Part shown: positions 1 through 7,448 of the stretch, in pieces
Layout: each line of letters begins with the position of its first letter
Position numbering within the stretch: the first letter of the stretch is position 1
Assembly: GCA_027717595.1 (NCBI GenBank)
Contig: JALLOF010000004.1
Coordinates: 35,999-99,998, forward strand
Direction of reading: 5' to 3'
DNA: 64,000 nt
Source: Nitrospinae bacterium AH_259_B05_G02_I21
Lineage (GTDB): Bacteria > JADFOP01
Translations under genes and position numbers: made by a program
The notes under the pieces: generated by a model
The model's input: the letters and a program-made list of their open reading frames with translations, nothing else
Told to the model about the DNA's origin: nothing
Database searches by the model: none

Positions 1-3000
1 CGAATAAGCCTTGACCTAGACCAAGACCCTTGCACTCCGGAGGAGGTTGAACATTTCTTCTCCCCTATTTGGTATGACCCGCACTTGTCGGCTCCAGCTC
101 CTCGGGGTAGAAACCTCGTCGCAAAGGACAAACCTCACGTTCTTCTTGATTTGGCTTCTGTATTAGATGACATTGTCGGTCGACTGGCATCCTTTTACCA
201 ATCATTCTTCGAACACTTTCGCACGGGACGCATAGGGAATCCCCTAAGGGACACCGTCCTATCCATTTTCGAACTCTGGTGCAAGAAGGCCTTGGTGCTA
301 CCTCCACCCGAGTGCCTCGAATGTCTTATGCCGGAAATCACCAAAGGGCCCAAGTCACCACAGGAGATGGAGAGACATATCCTAGACTTAGGTTTCCCCT
401 CAGCCGTCTCAGCTCCCGTAGCTGATGCGCTGGCGGCACTCACTCAAACTCAACAAAGAGTCAAAGAAAAAAACATCCGTGAAATAATTTGGCCTCTCTA
501 CTCAGATACCGTCGAGAAGCTCTGCGCTCAAACGGCCCACGTAATGTTGGCCCGTGCTCTCCTGTATCGAATTGGTGAGGATTATGGAACGTTCGGTAGG
601 ACCCTCTCAAGCCCAGAACTGGAGGACGTTTTAACCGCCCAAGCTCTCGTACCAGCGGGAGAACATTTGCCAGCTTTTGACCTCATGGAACGGGTGCGCC
701 AACACATGAAGACGTTTTTACCCACCGTCTACGAATATGGGGAATTTGACTGGTGGTGGGTTGATAATACCAAGCGTCCAGCCGGTACTAAACAGGCTCG
801 TCTCCTTGACTTGGAACGTCAGCACAACACTCATCTAGCCTTGATGCTCCGCCAACTTGATGGGTTCTTTTTCGGCGAGGTGGACGTAGATGTTTGGCGA
901 AACGTTTACCAAAACTATCTTCCTACAGAAGACCGGCAGAAGCTTGGCGGTTTTTTCACACCTGATGAACTTATTGACCTCGTCCTTGACCTATTGGGTT
1001 ATGTTCCTGACTCAATGGAACTTTGCCAAAAGACCTTCATAGACCCCGCATGCGGAAGTGGGGCTTTCGTTGCTAATGCTATTTCTAGGCTTCTGACTCA
1101 CTTGGAGTGTGAATTGCCTTGTCATTCGCACCTCCATCGAAAGCGTCAACCTTCCTGGAAAAAAGCCGAAGCCATAATATCAATTGTCACTCGAAACCTT
1201 CATGCCGTAGATATCCATCCCTTTGCTGCTTTTCTTACTACACTCAATGTGGTGTTTCTTCTTCTGCCTTACTATCTGAGGGTTCGCTCAAAAAATCCTC
1301 ATTACGCGCTGAATATACATGTATATGCTGTGGATTCGCTTTTAGAGCCTGAAGGGGAAGTTGAACTTAAGCTTTTTGAGAAAGCAAACTCACGCATAAG
1401 ACTCTCTCAAGAGTCGATTAAGCGCTATAAGGAAATTTTAAAGAAGCATTTTGACTTTTACTTTGGTAACCCACCTTGGGGAGGGAAACTCAAAGGTCGT
1501 CTTTCCCCAGTTTACGATAAGGAGCAACGCCGCCGCTTAGAACTTGAATACCCGGCTGCAGCCCTCGGCAAGTATGACATTTACGGTTTGTTCATCGAAC
1601 GTGCTTTGAAAGTTCTGAATACTGGAGGTCGACTTGGGCTTGTCACGCAAGGTTCTTTTGTCGATAAAAGTTGGGCACGAGGAGTTCGTAAATTGTTGGC
1701 TGAAAAGACTTGTATCGATTACCTAGTTGACCTCAATCCTTTTGGGCAGACCTTCTTCAAAGCCATGAACATTCCTTGTATAGTTATTTCTGAAAACACA
1801 CCATCAGACGACGCCAACGCTATTGCTCTTCTCTCCTCACCGCCTAAAGACTTCAGGGAACTCTCAGAGCAAGAACGTAAACACCTAGTGGTAACAACTG
1901 TTCGCAAAGCTCTTGAACACGTTGAGCGCGGAGACCCACTAGCAGAAGTTGGTTTCGCCCGTGCCTGTAATATGTCTAGGGCCAGCCTAAGGAAAACAGC
2001 CCGAGAACGTTGGAACCTCTCACCTCCGAAAGAAGCTATTGAGGTGAGTTCAGAGATGTTCAACATTACTGACCTATTGGAACCGAGGCAAGGTGTAACC
2101 CCTGGAGTATTCCTAGACATATTTTTACTAACTGAAGCTGATGTGCTAAATTTAAAACTCGAGGAAGAGTTAATTCATAAGGCGATAAAAACTAAAGAAG
2201 CTGCTCGGTGGTCATTTGAGTGGAAAGGACGTTATCTACTCTATCCTTATCTTTTTATCGGTGGTGAAACTAAACCTAAACCAGCATTTTCAATAAAATA
2301 CCGTGGCATGAATATTGACGCACTGAATTTTTATTTTTCACTAGATAAGAGGGAAAAGCAAATTCTAAGAGGAGCAAGCTTAGATTACAAAACGGTGCAA
2401 GCTCTTCTAAATCATCGGTTGGGATTGGGGCTAGTAAAATATCCAAACGCAGCTAATTACTTACTTCGGCATTACGAACGATTAGGGGAAAGGGTTTTCG
2501 AACAGAGGGAAATTCGGGAACATAATAAAGAGTGGTATGAGTATTGGCGGCCGAGAGATGAAGCACTATTCTTAAAAAGTCCGCGAATTGTTTCCCCCAC
2601 TCTTTCTAAGAAAGTCCGATTCGCTTTGGACTCTGAGGGTTATCTTTCCGACCACGCCTGCTACTACCTACTGCCAACGAAAAAAACCATTGGGAACAGG
2701 ACACAGTTCCTCGAAGCACTATCTAAAACTTTGAAACGCGATACGGACGTCTTTGATGTCTTAAAATATTGTCTTGCTTTCCTTAATTCTCCTTTTGCTC
2801 AGTATAGGTTCACTACAGGATACCGTCCACGTCCAGGGGAAGTTTACTCTGTCACTAAACCCTTTTTTAGAGAAATCCCTATTCCGCCACCAAAAAATAA
2901 GAAGCACGTCGAATCAATCCTTAAAAGAGTAAACACTATACTTGTCGAGTCAGATACAAAGAAGCTGCAGGCCGAGGAGAAGAAGCTATTCAAGCTGGTG

Positions 3001-3024
3001 ATGAAAATGCTGGGTGTAAAATAA
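1..3024 (+). CDS. Eco57I/TaqI-type N6-adenine DNA methyltransferase, 5' truncated by the window edge
   Basis: The reading frame is open from base 1, so the true start lies upstream; the TTG at 85 is only the first possible start inside the window. The SAM-binding motif DPACGSGAF is encoded at about 1042-1068 and the catalytic NPPW motif at about 1468-1479, the gamma-class order of m6A methyltransferases. The C-terminal third resembles the target-recognition domain of Eco57I/TaqI enzymes and ends in a PFFREIPIPPP segment. The roughly 340 residues before motif I could hold a nuclease domain of a type IIG enzyme, but I see no clear PD-ExK site. It likely protects or marks DNA as part of restriction-modification. 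Base composition is AT-richer than the housekeeping genes, fitting transfer. The TPR and Mrr genes follow on the same strand 97 bp later. Confidence 0.85.
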   Translation, partial: RISLDLDQDPCTPEEVEHFFSPIWYDPHLSAPAPRGRNLVAKDKPHVLLDLASVLDDIVGRLASFYQSFFEHFRTGRIGNPLRDTVLSIFELWCKKALVLPPPECLECLMPEITKGPKSPQEMERHILDLGFPSAVSAPVADALAALTQTQQRVKEKNIREIIWPLYSDTVEKLCAQTAHVMLARALLYRIGEDYGTFGRTLSSPELEDVLTAQALVPAGEHLPAFDLMERVRQHMKTFLPTVYEYGEFDWWWVDNTKRPAGTKQARLLDLERQHNTHLALMLRQLDGFFFGEVDVDVWRNVYQNYLPTEDRQKLGGFFTPDELIDLVLDLLGYVPDSMELCQKTFIDPACGSGAFVANAISRLLTHLECELPCHSHLHRKRQPSWKKAEAIISIVTRNLHAVDIHPFAAFLTTLNVVFLLLPYYLRVRSKNPHYALNIHVYAVDSLLEPEGEVELKLFEKANSRIRLSQESIKRYKEILKKHFDFYFGNPPWGGKLKGRLSPVYDKEQRRRLELEYPAAALGKYDIYGLFIERALKVLNTGGRLGLVTQGSFVDKSWARGVRKLLAEKTCIDYLVDLNPFGQTFFKAMNIPCIVISENTPSDDANAIALLSSPPKDFRELSEQERKHLVVTTVRKALEHVERGDPLAEVGFARACNMSRASLRKTARERWNLSPPKEAIEVSSEMFNITDLLEPRQGVTPGVFLDIFLLTEADVLNLKLEEELIHKAIKTKEAARWSFEWKGRYLLYPYLFIGGETKPKPAFSIKYRGMNIDALNFYFSLDKREKQILRGASLDYKTVQALLNHRLGLGLVKYPNAANYLLRHYERLGERVFEQREIREHNKEWYEYWRPRDEALFLKSPRIVSPTLSKKVRFALDSEGYLSDHACYYLLPTKKTIGNRTQFLEALSKTLKRDTDVFDVLKYCLAFLNSPFAQYRFTTGYRPRPGEVYSVTKPFFREIPIPPPKNKKHVESILKRVNTILVESDTKKLQAEEKKLFKLVMKMLGVK

Positions 3025-3121
3025 AATGTTAAAACTCCAGTTTGAAAAGGTCGAGGATTAAATAATAGGACCATAGGGCCCTCCTGCACTTTCCTAACGA
3101 AGGCAACTCTGGAGCTATAGA

Positions 3122-4567
3122 ATGAAGCATGAAGACCTTTCCTCATTGCTAGAAAAAGGCGATGAAGCCCTTCATGCGGAAGACTACGAGGAAGCGGTAG
3201 AGATATTCGAGAAGGTAATACAACTTCAGCCCGACAATGCTGGGGCATTTTATAGTTTGGGTCAAGCTTATATGGGGGCTTATGACCATTGGGAGGCGGA
3301 AGCGGCAATCCGAGAAGCGATAAGAATCTACAATAAATTGATACGTTTGGAACCCAACGACGCCGAGGCACATTACGGGCTAGGACAGGCTTACTTGGAG
3401 TGTTACGCCTACTCAGACGAGACAAAAATGCCCGAGTATGCTGTAGAGTCGTTCAAAGAGGCAATACGAATAGAGCCCCATTTTGTCGAAGCCCACATGG
3501 GTTTGGGGAAGGGTTATAGATGCATCGGCCGTTACGAGGATGCGGAGGATGCGTATAAGAAGGCGATACGTATCGAACCAGATAATGCCGCTATTCAATT
3601 TGGCTTAGGATTGACTTATGAAAATTGTCGTGAACGGATTGACGATGCTGTGGCAGCATATAAAGAGGCGATACGACTTGAGCCGGATGACACTCTTTTA
3701 TACGGTCGTCTGGCGTTTACCTACTACCAGCTCGGGCGTTACGATGAAGTGATAAATGTATACAAGGAGTTAATATGCCTGAACCCCGACCAGGCTCATC
3801 ACTACCGTGGCCTGGGAGACGCTTACTGGAAACTCGGTAGCTATGAGAATTCACTAACAGCATATGAAGAAGCGATTCGCTTACAACCTGATAATTCCAA
3901 CTCATATTCTTCTTTGGGAAGAATTTACTTGCAGCTTGGCCGTCGCGAAGATGCGGAGACTGCTTTTCAAAAAGGGGCGAGTCTAAAGTCGGATAAGTAC
4001 TTAGAATATTCCGCCCTAGGGGATGCATACCTTGGCCTTGGCTATCATGATAAGGCGCTCACATCTTACCTGGAAGCGGTACGCTTGAAGCCTGAACATT
4101 CCTTTGCTCACTTCCAGTTGGGACGGGCGTATGAGACGGTTAGCCGCACCGAGGAAGCGATAGCTGCATATGAAGAGGCGGTAAGACTTAAGCCTCTTGA
4201 CTATACTATTGCATACGATTATTTGGGGGCGGCTTACTTTAAGGCTGGTCGTTACGAGGAATCAATAGCTACATACCAGGATTCAATAGCCCTTCGTAAG
4301 AGGAATGCCGATGCGTGCTTGGGCCTGGGAAAGGCCTACAGCAAGCATGGTCAAAAAGTGAAAGCTATACTGGCATTTAAAGAATCGAAACGCCTGAAGC
4401 CCAAGAACACTGAGGCACGATACAACTTGGGACTGGCTTTCTTAGAAATCGGCAACCATGAAGGCGCAATGGAGGAGTATAAGACCCTGGAAAGGCTGGA
4501 TACAGATAAGGCCGAAGAGCTACTTGCCTTGATTAAAAATGCCGGCGGTGAGGTACATCATGATTAA
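3122..4567 (+). CDS. Tetratricopeptide-repeat (TPR) protein
   Basis: This 481-residue protein consists almost entirely of 34-residue TPR units of the form A-x-x-x-Y-x-x-A-I-x-L-x-P, about twelve in a row, from residue 10 to the end. No signal peptide, membrane segment or enzymatic domain is visible, so it is probably a cytoplasmic scaffold. Its last 8 bases overlap the start of the Mrr-type nuclease (4560), so the two are translationally coupled and likely act together. It lies 97 bp downstream of the adenine methyltransferase. TPR proteins beside nucleases occur in several defence loci; a role as sensor or adaptor for the nuclease is inference from context only. Confidence 0.85.
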   Translation: MKHEDLSSLLEKGDEALHAEDYEEAVEIFEKVIQLQPDNAGAFYSLGQAYMGAYDHWEAEAAIREAIRIYNKLIRLEPNDAEAHYGLGQAYLECYAYSDETKMPEYAVESFKEAIRIEPHFVEAHMGLGKGYRCIGRYEDAEDAYKKAIRIEPDNAAIQFGLGLTYENCRERIDDAVAAYKEAIRLEPDDTLLYGRLAFTYYQLGRYDEVINVYKELICLNPDQAHHYRGLGDAYWKLGSYENSLTAYEEAIRLQPDNSNSYSSLGRIYLQLGRREDAETAFQKGASLKSDKYLEYSALGDAYLGLGYHDKALTSYLEAVRLKPEHSFAHFQLGRAYETVSRTEEAIAAYEEAVRLKPLDYTIAYDYLGAAYFKAGRYEESIATYQDSIALRKRNADACLGLGKAYSKHGQKVKAILAFKESKRLKPKNTEARYNLGLAFLEIGNHEGAMEEYKTLERLDTDKAEELLALIKNAGGEVHHD

Positions 4568-5555
4568 TGATAAAACCGTTTGGGTTGTAAGGGCTGGTAA
4601 TAACAACGAAATTGCTCAGGAGGTGGAGGAACAGTCCGCAGTCGCTCTCGGCTGGGCGGATGTTTCTAATCTTTCCAGCACCTCCTCAAGGGATGACGTT
4701 AAATCTAAAGTGCGTGAGGCGTATCCTCATCTTTCAGAGAAAAAGGTAATTCCCTCCGCCGGTCAAATATTCCGGTTTGTTCACGAGATGAAGGAGGGAG
4801 ACTACGTTCTAACCCCAATCAGAGCGACGCGGGAAGTTCTTATTGGCCAAATCACCGGTCCTTACGAATACAATCCAAGCACTATCTCGGCGAATTATCC
4901 TCACGCAAGGAAGGTTAAGTGGCAAAAGAAGGTCTCCCGCGACGACTTCACCTCCAGCGCCCGTAATGCTCTTGGGAGCTCTCTTACCGTCTTTACGGTC
5001 ACTCCATATAGACAGGAAATCAGGAGCCTATTGGAGGGAGAGCCCAGGGGAACTGAAGAACCCGAAGTTGAAGAGGTCGATATCTACGCTGATGTGAAGG
5101 AAAAATCGGACGAACTAATTTCAGACGCTATCAGTAAGCTTGACCCCTATGAATTCCAGGACCTAGTAGCAGGGGTGCTTCGAGCGATGGGACTACGGAC
5201 GAAGGTGAGTCCTCCCGGCCCCGACCATGGGATAGACATCGTCGCGCACCCTGACCACTTTGGCTTCGAAGAACCGCGAATCAAAGTGCAGGTCAAACAT
5301 CGCCAGGCAACAGTAGGTGGTGGGGACATGCGGAACTTCATAACGACAGTGCGGGAAGGGGAAAAAGGACTCTTTGTCTCCACGGGAGGTTATACAAAAG
5401 AGGCAGAAACTGAAGCTCGAATTGCTAATCCTCCTGTGACCTGCTTGGACCGAGACCAGTTTGTCGACTTGCTTTTGGAGCATTACGAGAATATGGAGCC
5501 TGAGCTGCGAGCAATGATTCCTCTGAAGAAGGTTTATATCCCAGTCAACCCGTAA
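4560..5555 (+). CDS. Mrr-family restriction endonuclease with an N-terminal PUA/EVE-like domain
   Basis: The start ATG at 4560 follows GGTGAGG in the end of the TPR gene; an upstream in-frame ATG at 4539 lacks such a site. The product is 331 residues. Residues about 5-120 (VWVVRAG, EGDYVLTP, GQITGPYEY) look like the PUA/EVE-like sensor domain found in front of many nucleases that read modified bases. Residues about 190-310 form an Mrr domain: YEFQDLVAGVLRAMGL helix, GPDHGIDI (catalytic Asp), QVKH (Q-x-K of the PD-(D/E)xK fold) and the GLFVSTGGYT strand. Type IV Mrr enzymes cut methylated DNA, so its place beside an adenine methyltransferase is notable: it either cuts foreign modification or acts as the nuclease partner of the methyltransferase. 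The domain assignment of the N-terminus is less certain than the Mrr domain. Confidence 0.85.
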   Translation: MINDKTVWVVRAGNNNEIAQEVEEQSAVALGWADVSNLSSTSSRDDVKSKVREAYPHLSEKKVIPSAGQIFRFVHEMKEGDYVLTPIRATREVLIGQITGPYEYNPSTISANYPHARKVKWQKKVSRDDFTSSARNALGSSLTVFTVTPYRQEIRSLLEGEPRGTEEPEVEEVDIYADVKEKSDELISDAISKLDPYEFQDLVAGVLRAMGLRTKVSPPGPDHGIDIVAHPDHFGFEEPRIKVQVKHRQATVGGGDMRNFITTVREGEKGLFVSTGGYTKEAETEARIANPPVTCLDRDQFVDLLLEHYENMEPELRAMIPLKKVYIPVNP

Positions 5556-5608
5556 GCGGGTGAGGGCGCTTCAAGGAAATCGGGCTACATTTCTTCATTA
5601 TTATCTTG

Positions 5609-5770
5609 CTATGCATCAGGACACTCCATCGCATGCCGGATGGTGTAGCGTAAGACCTCGGCCACCGTTAGACCTTGAGCGGCAGCAATACGCTCAATCT
5701 TCTCCCTGTCCTCCTTAGGGAGCCGGAAAGTGATGGTGGCGTCGTGCCGCTCTGTTGCCTCCGGGTTCAT
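5609..5770 (-). CDS. Small ribbon-helix-helix (CopG/Arc-type) DNA-binding protein
   Basis: A 53-residue ORF read from ATG at 5770 with GAGGGCG upstream. The sequence has the RHH pattern: a beta strand DATITFRLP, helix A KEDREKIERIAAAQ, a G-L-T turn, and helix B VAEVLRYTIRHAM. Such proteins usually act as dimeric repressors, often as antitoxins, but no toxin partner is visible beside it. It lies between the Mrr gene and the terminase-like gene, transcribed against the Mrr gene. A role as island regulator is inference. Confidence 0.7.
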   Translation of the reverse strand: MNPEATERHDATITFRLPKEDREKIERIAAAQGLTVAEVLRYTIRHAMECPDA

Positions 5771-5959
5771 CGTCGCCCTCGTATCATGAGTTGTCTTACA
5801 TTTTCGTGGAAAAATCGGGCCGAAAACGGCACCAGATGCAGATTACCGGAATAAAATATTGTGGGGCGCTCCGCTCTGCCCGCTTACTTCTTCTATTTGC
5901 ACCATTTACAGCAACCCGCGCCTCAATAATGTTAAGTATTATCAAGTAATTTGGCCGCA

Positions 5960-6271
5960 TTAGAAAAGCCCCATCAGGCGGCCGTAGAGCTCACAAGCTT
6001 TTACCGATGCCATCCAGTCGTGGGCTTGTAACATGATTGCCTCAAGCTGCCGGGCGTAGGATACGGCATCGAGTCCAAGCAAGTCGCAGGCTAGGGTCAA
6101 TTCTTTCTTGACCCGTGGGTCCTTGAGCACCTCGCAAGCGATGCTGGCTGCCGAGGAGGGCTTGCAGTTGTACACCGCCAAGGCCGCAGCCCTGCCGTTG
6201 AAGCCTCGCGCCAAGTACTCCTTGAGGAACAGTCTCCGCTTGGGCGAAAGGGGTTTCTCGTATCGCCTCAT
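5960..6271 (-). CDS. Terminase small subunit-like protein (phage remnant)
   Basis: The start at 6271 is preferred because GGAGAAGG lies just upstream; the longer frame to 6319 would begin within a palindrome. The 103-residue product begins MRRYEKPLSPKRRLFLKEYL and carries the helix-turn-helix of Terminase_2-type small subunits: FLKEYLARGFNGRAAALA, then SSAASIACEVLKDPRVKKEL. In phages this subunit recognises packaging sites and feeds the large subunit. No large terminase, portal or capsid gene is visible, so this is a lone remnant or a repurposed DNA-binding protein of the island. Codon use resembles the accessory tract. Confidence 0.65.
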   Translation of the reverse strand: MRRYEKPLSPKRRLFLKEYLARGFNGRAAALAVYNCKPSSAASIACEVLKDPRVKKELTLACDLLGLDAVSYARQLEAIMLQAHDWMASVKACELYGRLMGLF

Positions 6272-6292
6272 ATTCCTTCTCCAATTCTCAAC

Positions 6293-6313
6293 GGGAATTA
6301 CTTCGTAATTCCC
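6293..6313. promoter_or_regulatory. 21-bp palindrome upstream of the terminase-like gene
   Basis: GGGAATTAC-TTC-GTAATTCCC is a perfect 9-bp inverted repeat around a 3-bp spacer, 22-42 bases upstream of the start at 6271. Size and place fit a dimeric repressor operator or a leader hairpin. The RHH protein encoded at 5609-5770 is a possible binder; this is inference. Confidence 0.5.
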
Positions 6314-6577
6314 TGTCAATTTGCCGGTGTCTTACACGGCATTCCGGTAATCGTGAAAAACAGTGGCCGCGGTGTACGTGCCTGCTATTCATCTGGCAAT
6401 TGATTTCCCATCGGGCCGGTGGCCCATTGTGCCCAGTATTGTGCCCGTCCTCACCTAACGACACCAAATTTCACCCAACGTCAGCCAATTGCCTCCAGGC
6501 GAGACAACGTGCTACGCTCTCGCTACAATAGGCTTTTGCAAGGCCTTAGAGGATTCGCTCAACCCAGGATGCTTGGT

Positions 6578-6622
6578 CTTCTAATCCGTAGGTCGGAGGT
6601 TCGAATCCTCCCAGGCGTGCCA
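6578..6622 (+). other. 3' fragment of a tRNA-Arg(TCT)-like gene: probable attachment site (attR) of the left island
   Basis: The 45 bases contain a CTTCTAA anticodon loop, a T-arm (GGAGG, TTCGAAT, CCTCC), the acceptor 3' strand CAGGCGT, discriminator G and encoded CCA. The matching 5' acceptor strand (ACGCCTG) and D-arm are absent upstream, so this is not a complete tRNA. Integrases that use tRNA genes restore the intact tRNA at one end and leave just such a 3' copy at the other. The fragment separates the AT-richer defence tract (1-6570) from the GC-rich core. The intact tRNA should lie left of the window. Confidence 0.7.
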
Positions 6623-6831
6623 TTGCTTTCAATACCGCACCGGTCTCCGCCCCTTCCCACTCACATCGGCCGTCGGGGCCAACCTGCGGCCATTTCCTGA
6701 CCGTGTTATATGTATAATCCATGGTTTTTTGCGCCAACCCAGGATTTCCCAGGTGAGCTAGTGAAACGACGTTTTGCAAATGGTCCTCCGAGCCACCAGC
6801 ATCGGGTCAGCCAGCGGGCCGCGCCCTGCCC
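6623..6831. other. Intergenic region between the island scar and the tRNA operon promoter
   Basis: I see no supportable gene here. Short ORFs crossing this stretch encode the peptide patterns typical of translated tRNA genes (for example GFEPPTYG) and are artefacts. A TATAAT-like hexamer occurs at about 6711-6716 but without a convincing -35. Confidence 0.5.
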
Positions 6832-6860
6832 TTGCATCCCGGCGGCCCCCAACCTATAAT
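6832..6860 (+). promoter_or_regulatory. Sigma-70-type promoter of the tRNA cluster
   Basis: TTGCAT (6832-6837), a 17-bp spacer and a perfect TATAAT (6855-6860) lie about 85 bp upstream of tRNA-His, with no other gene between. Confidence 0.6.
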
Positions 6861-6944
6861 AGTTTAGCTGGGAGTCCGAGCCTGCGAATCACTGTACGGC
6901 TCGAGCGTAGAGAGGATCTTTCCCTCACCATGACCTTGTTTGGT

Positions 6945-7020
6945 GGTGGGCGTAGCTCAAGGGTAGAGCACCAGGTTGTGGTCCTGGGGGTTGTGGGTTC
7001 GAATCCCATCGCTCACCCCA
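6945..7020 (+). tRNA. tRNA-His (GTG)
   Basis: Full cloverleaf: acceptor GTGGGCG paired with CGCTCAC (one G-T), anticodon stem CCAGG/CCTGG around loop TTGTGGT (anticodon GTG), T-loop TTCGAAT, discriminator C and encoded CCA. A G precedes the acceptor at 6945, as expected for the G-1 identity base of tRNA-His. Confidence 0.95.
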
Positions 7021-7034
7021 AGAACATTCACCGA

Positions 7035-7076
7035 AGGGCCCCGCAGAGGGTCTCCCAGGGCCTGCGACGGGGCCCT
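7035..7076 (+). repeat. GC-rich hairpin in the His-Arg tRNA spacer
   Basis: AGGGCCCCG (7035-7043) pairs with CGGGGCCCT (7068-7076), a perfect 9-bp stem with a 24-base loop. No T-run follows, so it is more likely a processing or spacing structure of the polycistronic tRNA transcript than a terminator. Confidence 0.5.
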
Positions 7077-7092
7077 GGCTCGAACGAACGTC

Positions 7093-7169
<77 letters not shown>

Positions 7170-7205
7170 TTTTATGATGGAGGCCGGTCGCGAGAGTCAT
7201 CCGGT

Positions 7206-7281
7206 GGGCGGCTAGCTCAACTGGCAGAGCAACGGACTCTTAATCCGTAGGTTGAAGGTTCGATTCCTTCGCCGCTCACCA
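7206..7281 (+). tRNA. tRNA-Lys (CTT)
   Basis: Acceptor GGGCGGC/GCCGCTC (one G-T), anticodon stem ACGGA/TCCGT around loop CTCTTAA (anticodon CTT), T-arm GAAGG-TTCGATT-CCTTC, discriminator A, encoded CCA. Confidence 0.95.
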
Positions 7282-7287
7282 AACCTT

Positions 7288-7321
7288 CAGGGGCGAAGGG
7301 GCGCGGGCTCCTTCGCCCCTG
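7288..7321 (+). repeat. 12-bp GC hairpin in the Lys-Leu tRNA spacer
   Basis: CAGGGGCGAAGG (7288-7299) and CCTTCGCCCCTG (7310-7321) form a perfect 12-bp stem with a 10-base loop, filling the whole spacer between two tRNAs. No T-run follows. The spacer before tRNA-Arg carries a similar hairpin. Confidence 0.55.
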
Positions 7322-7325
7322 CCCT

Positions 7326-7410
7326 GCGAGAGTGGCGGAACTGGTAGACGCGCAGGATTTAGGATCCTGTGGCTTCGGCCGTGGGGGTTCGAATCCCTCC
7401 TCTCGCACCA
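7326..7410 (+). tRNA. tRNA-Leu (TAG)
   Basis: Class II tRNA of 85 nt: acceptor GCGAGAG/CTCTCGC, anticodon stem CAGGA/TCCTG around loop TTTAGGA (anticodon TAG), long variable arm TGGCTTCGGCCG, T-loop TTCGAAT, discriminator A, encoded CCA. Trigger factor starts 39 bases later. Confidence 0.95.
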
Positions 7411-7448
7411 TCCTGTCCCGGCCATCGCCCCTAAGGGAGCAGAAAACC

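Larger units (their letters stand above)
5841..6352. repeat. 12-bp perfect inverted repeat flanking the terminase-like gene
   Basis: GATTACCGGAAT at 5841-5852 is exactly matched in reverse complement by ATTCCGGTAATC at 6341-6352. The pair encloses the terminase-like gene (5960-6271) and its upstream palindrome. Either the two arms are operator sites for a local regulator or they are the ends of a small insertion of about 510 bp; no flanking target-site duplication is evident to me. Confidence 0.5.

Noticed and set aside
7332-7448. Trigger factor extended upstream to 7332
   Set aside because: The extension lies inside tRNA-Leu. GTG 7449 has its own ribosome-binding site and gives the family N-terminus.
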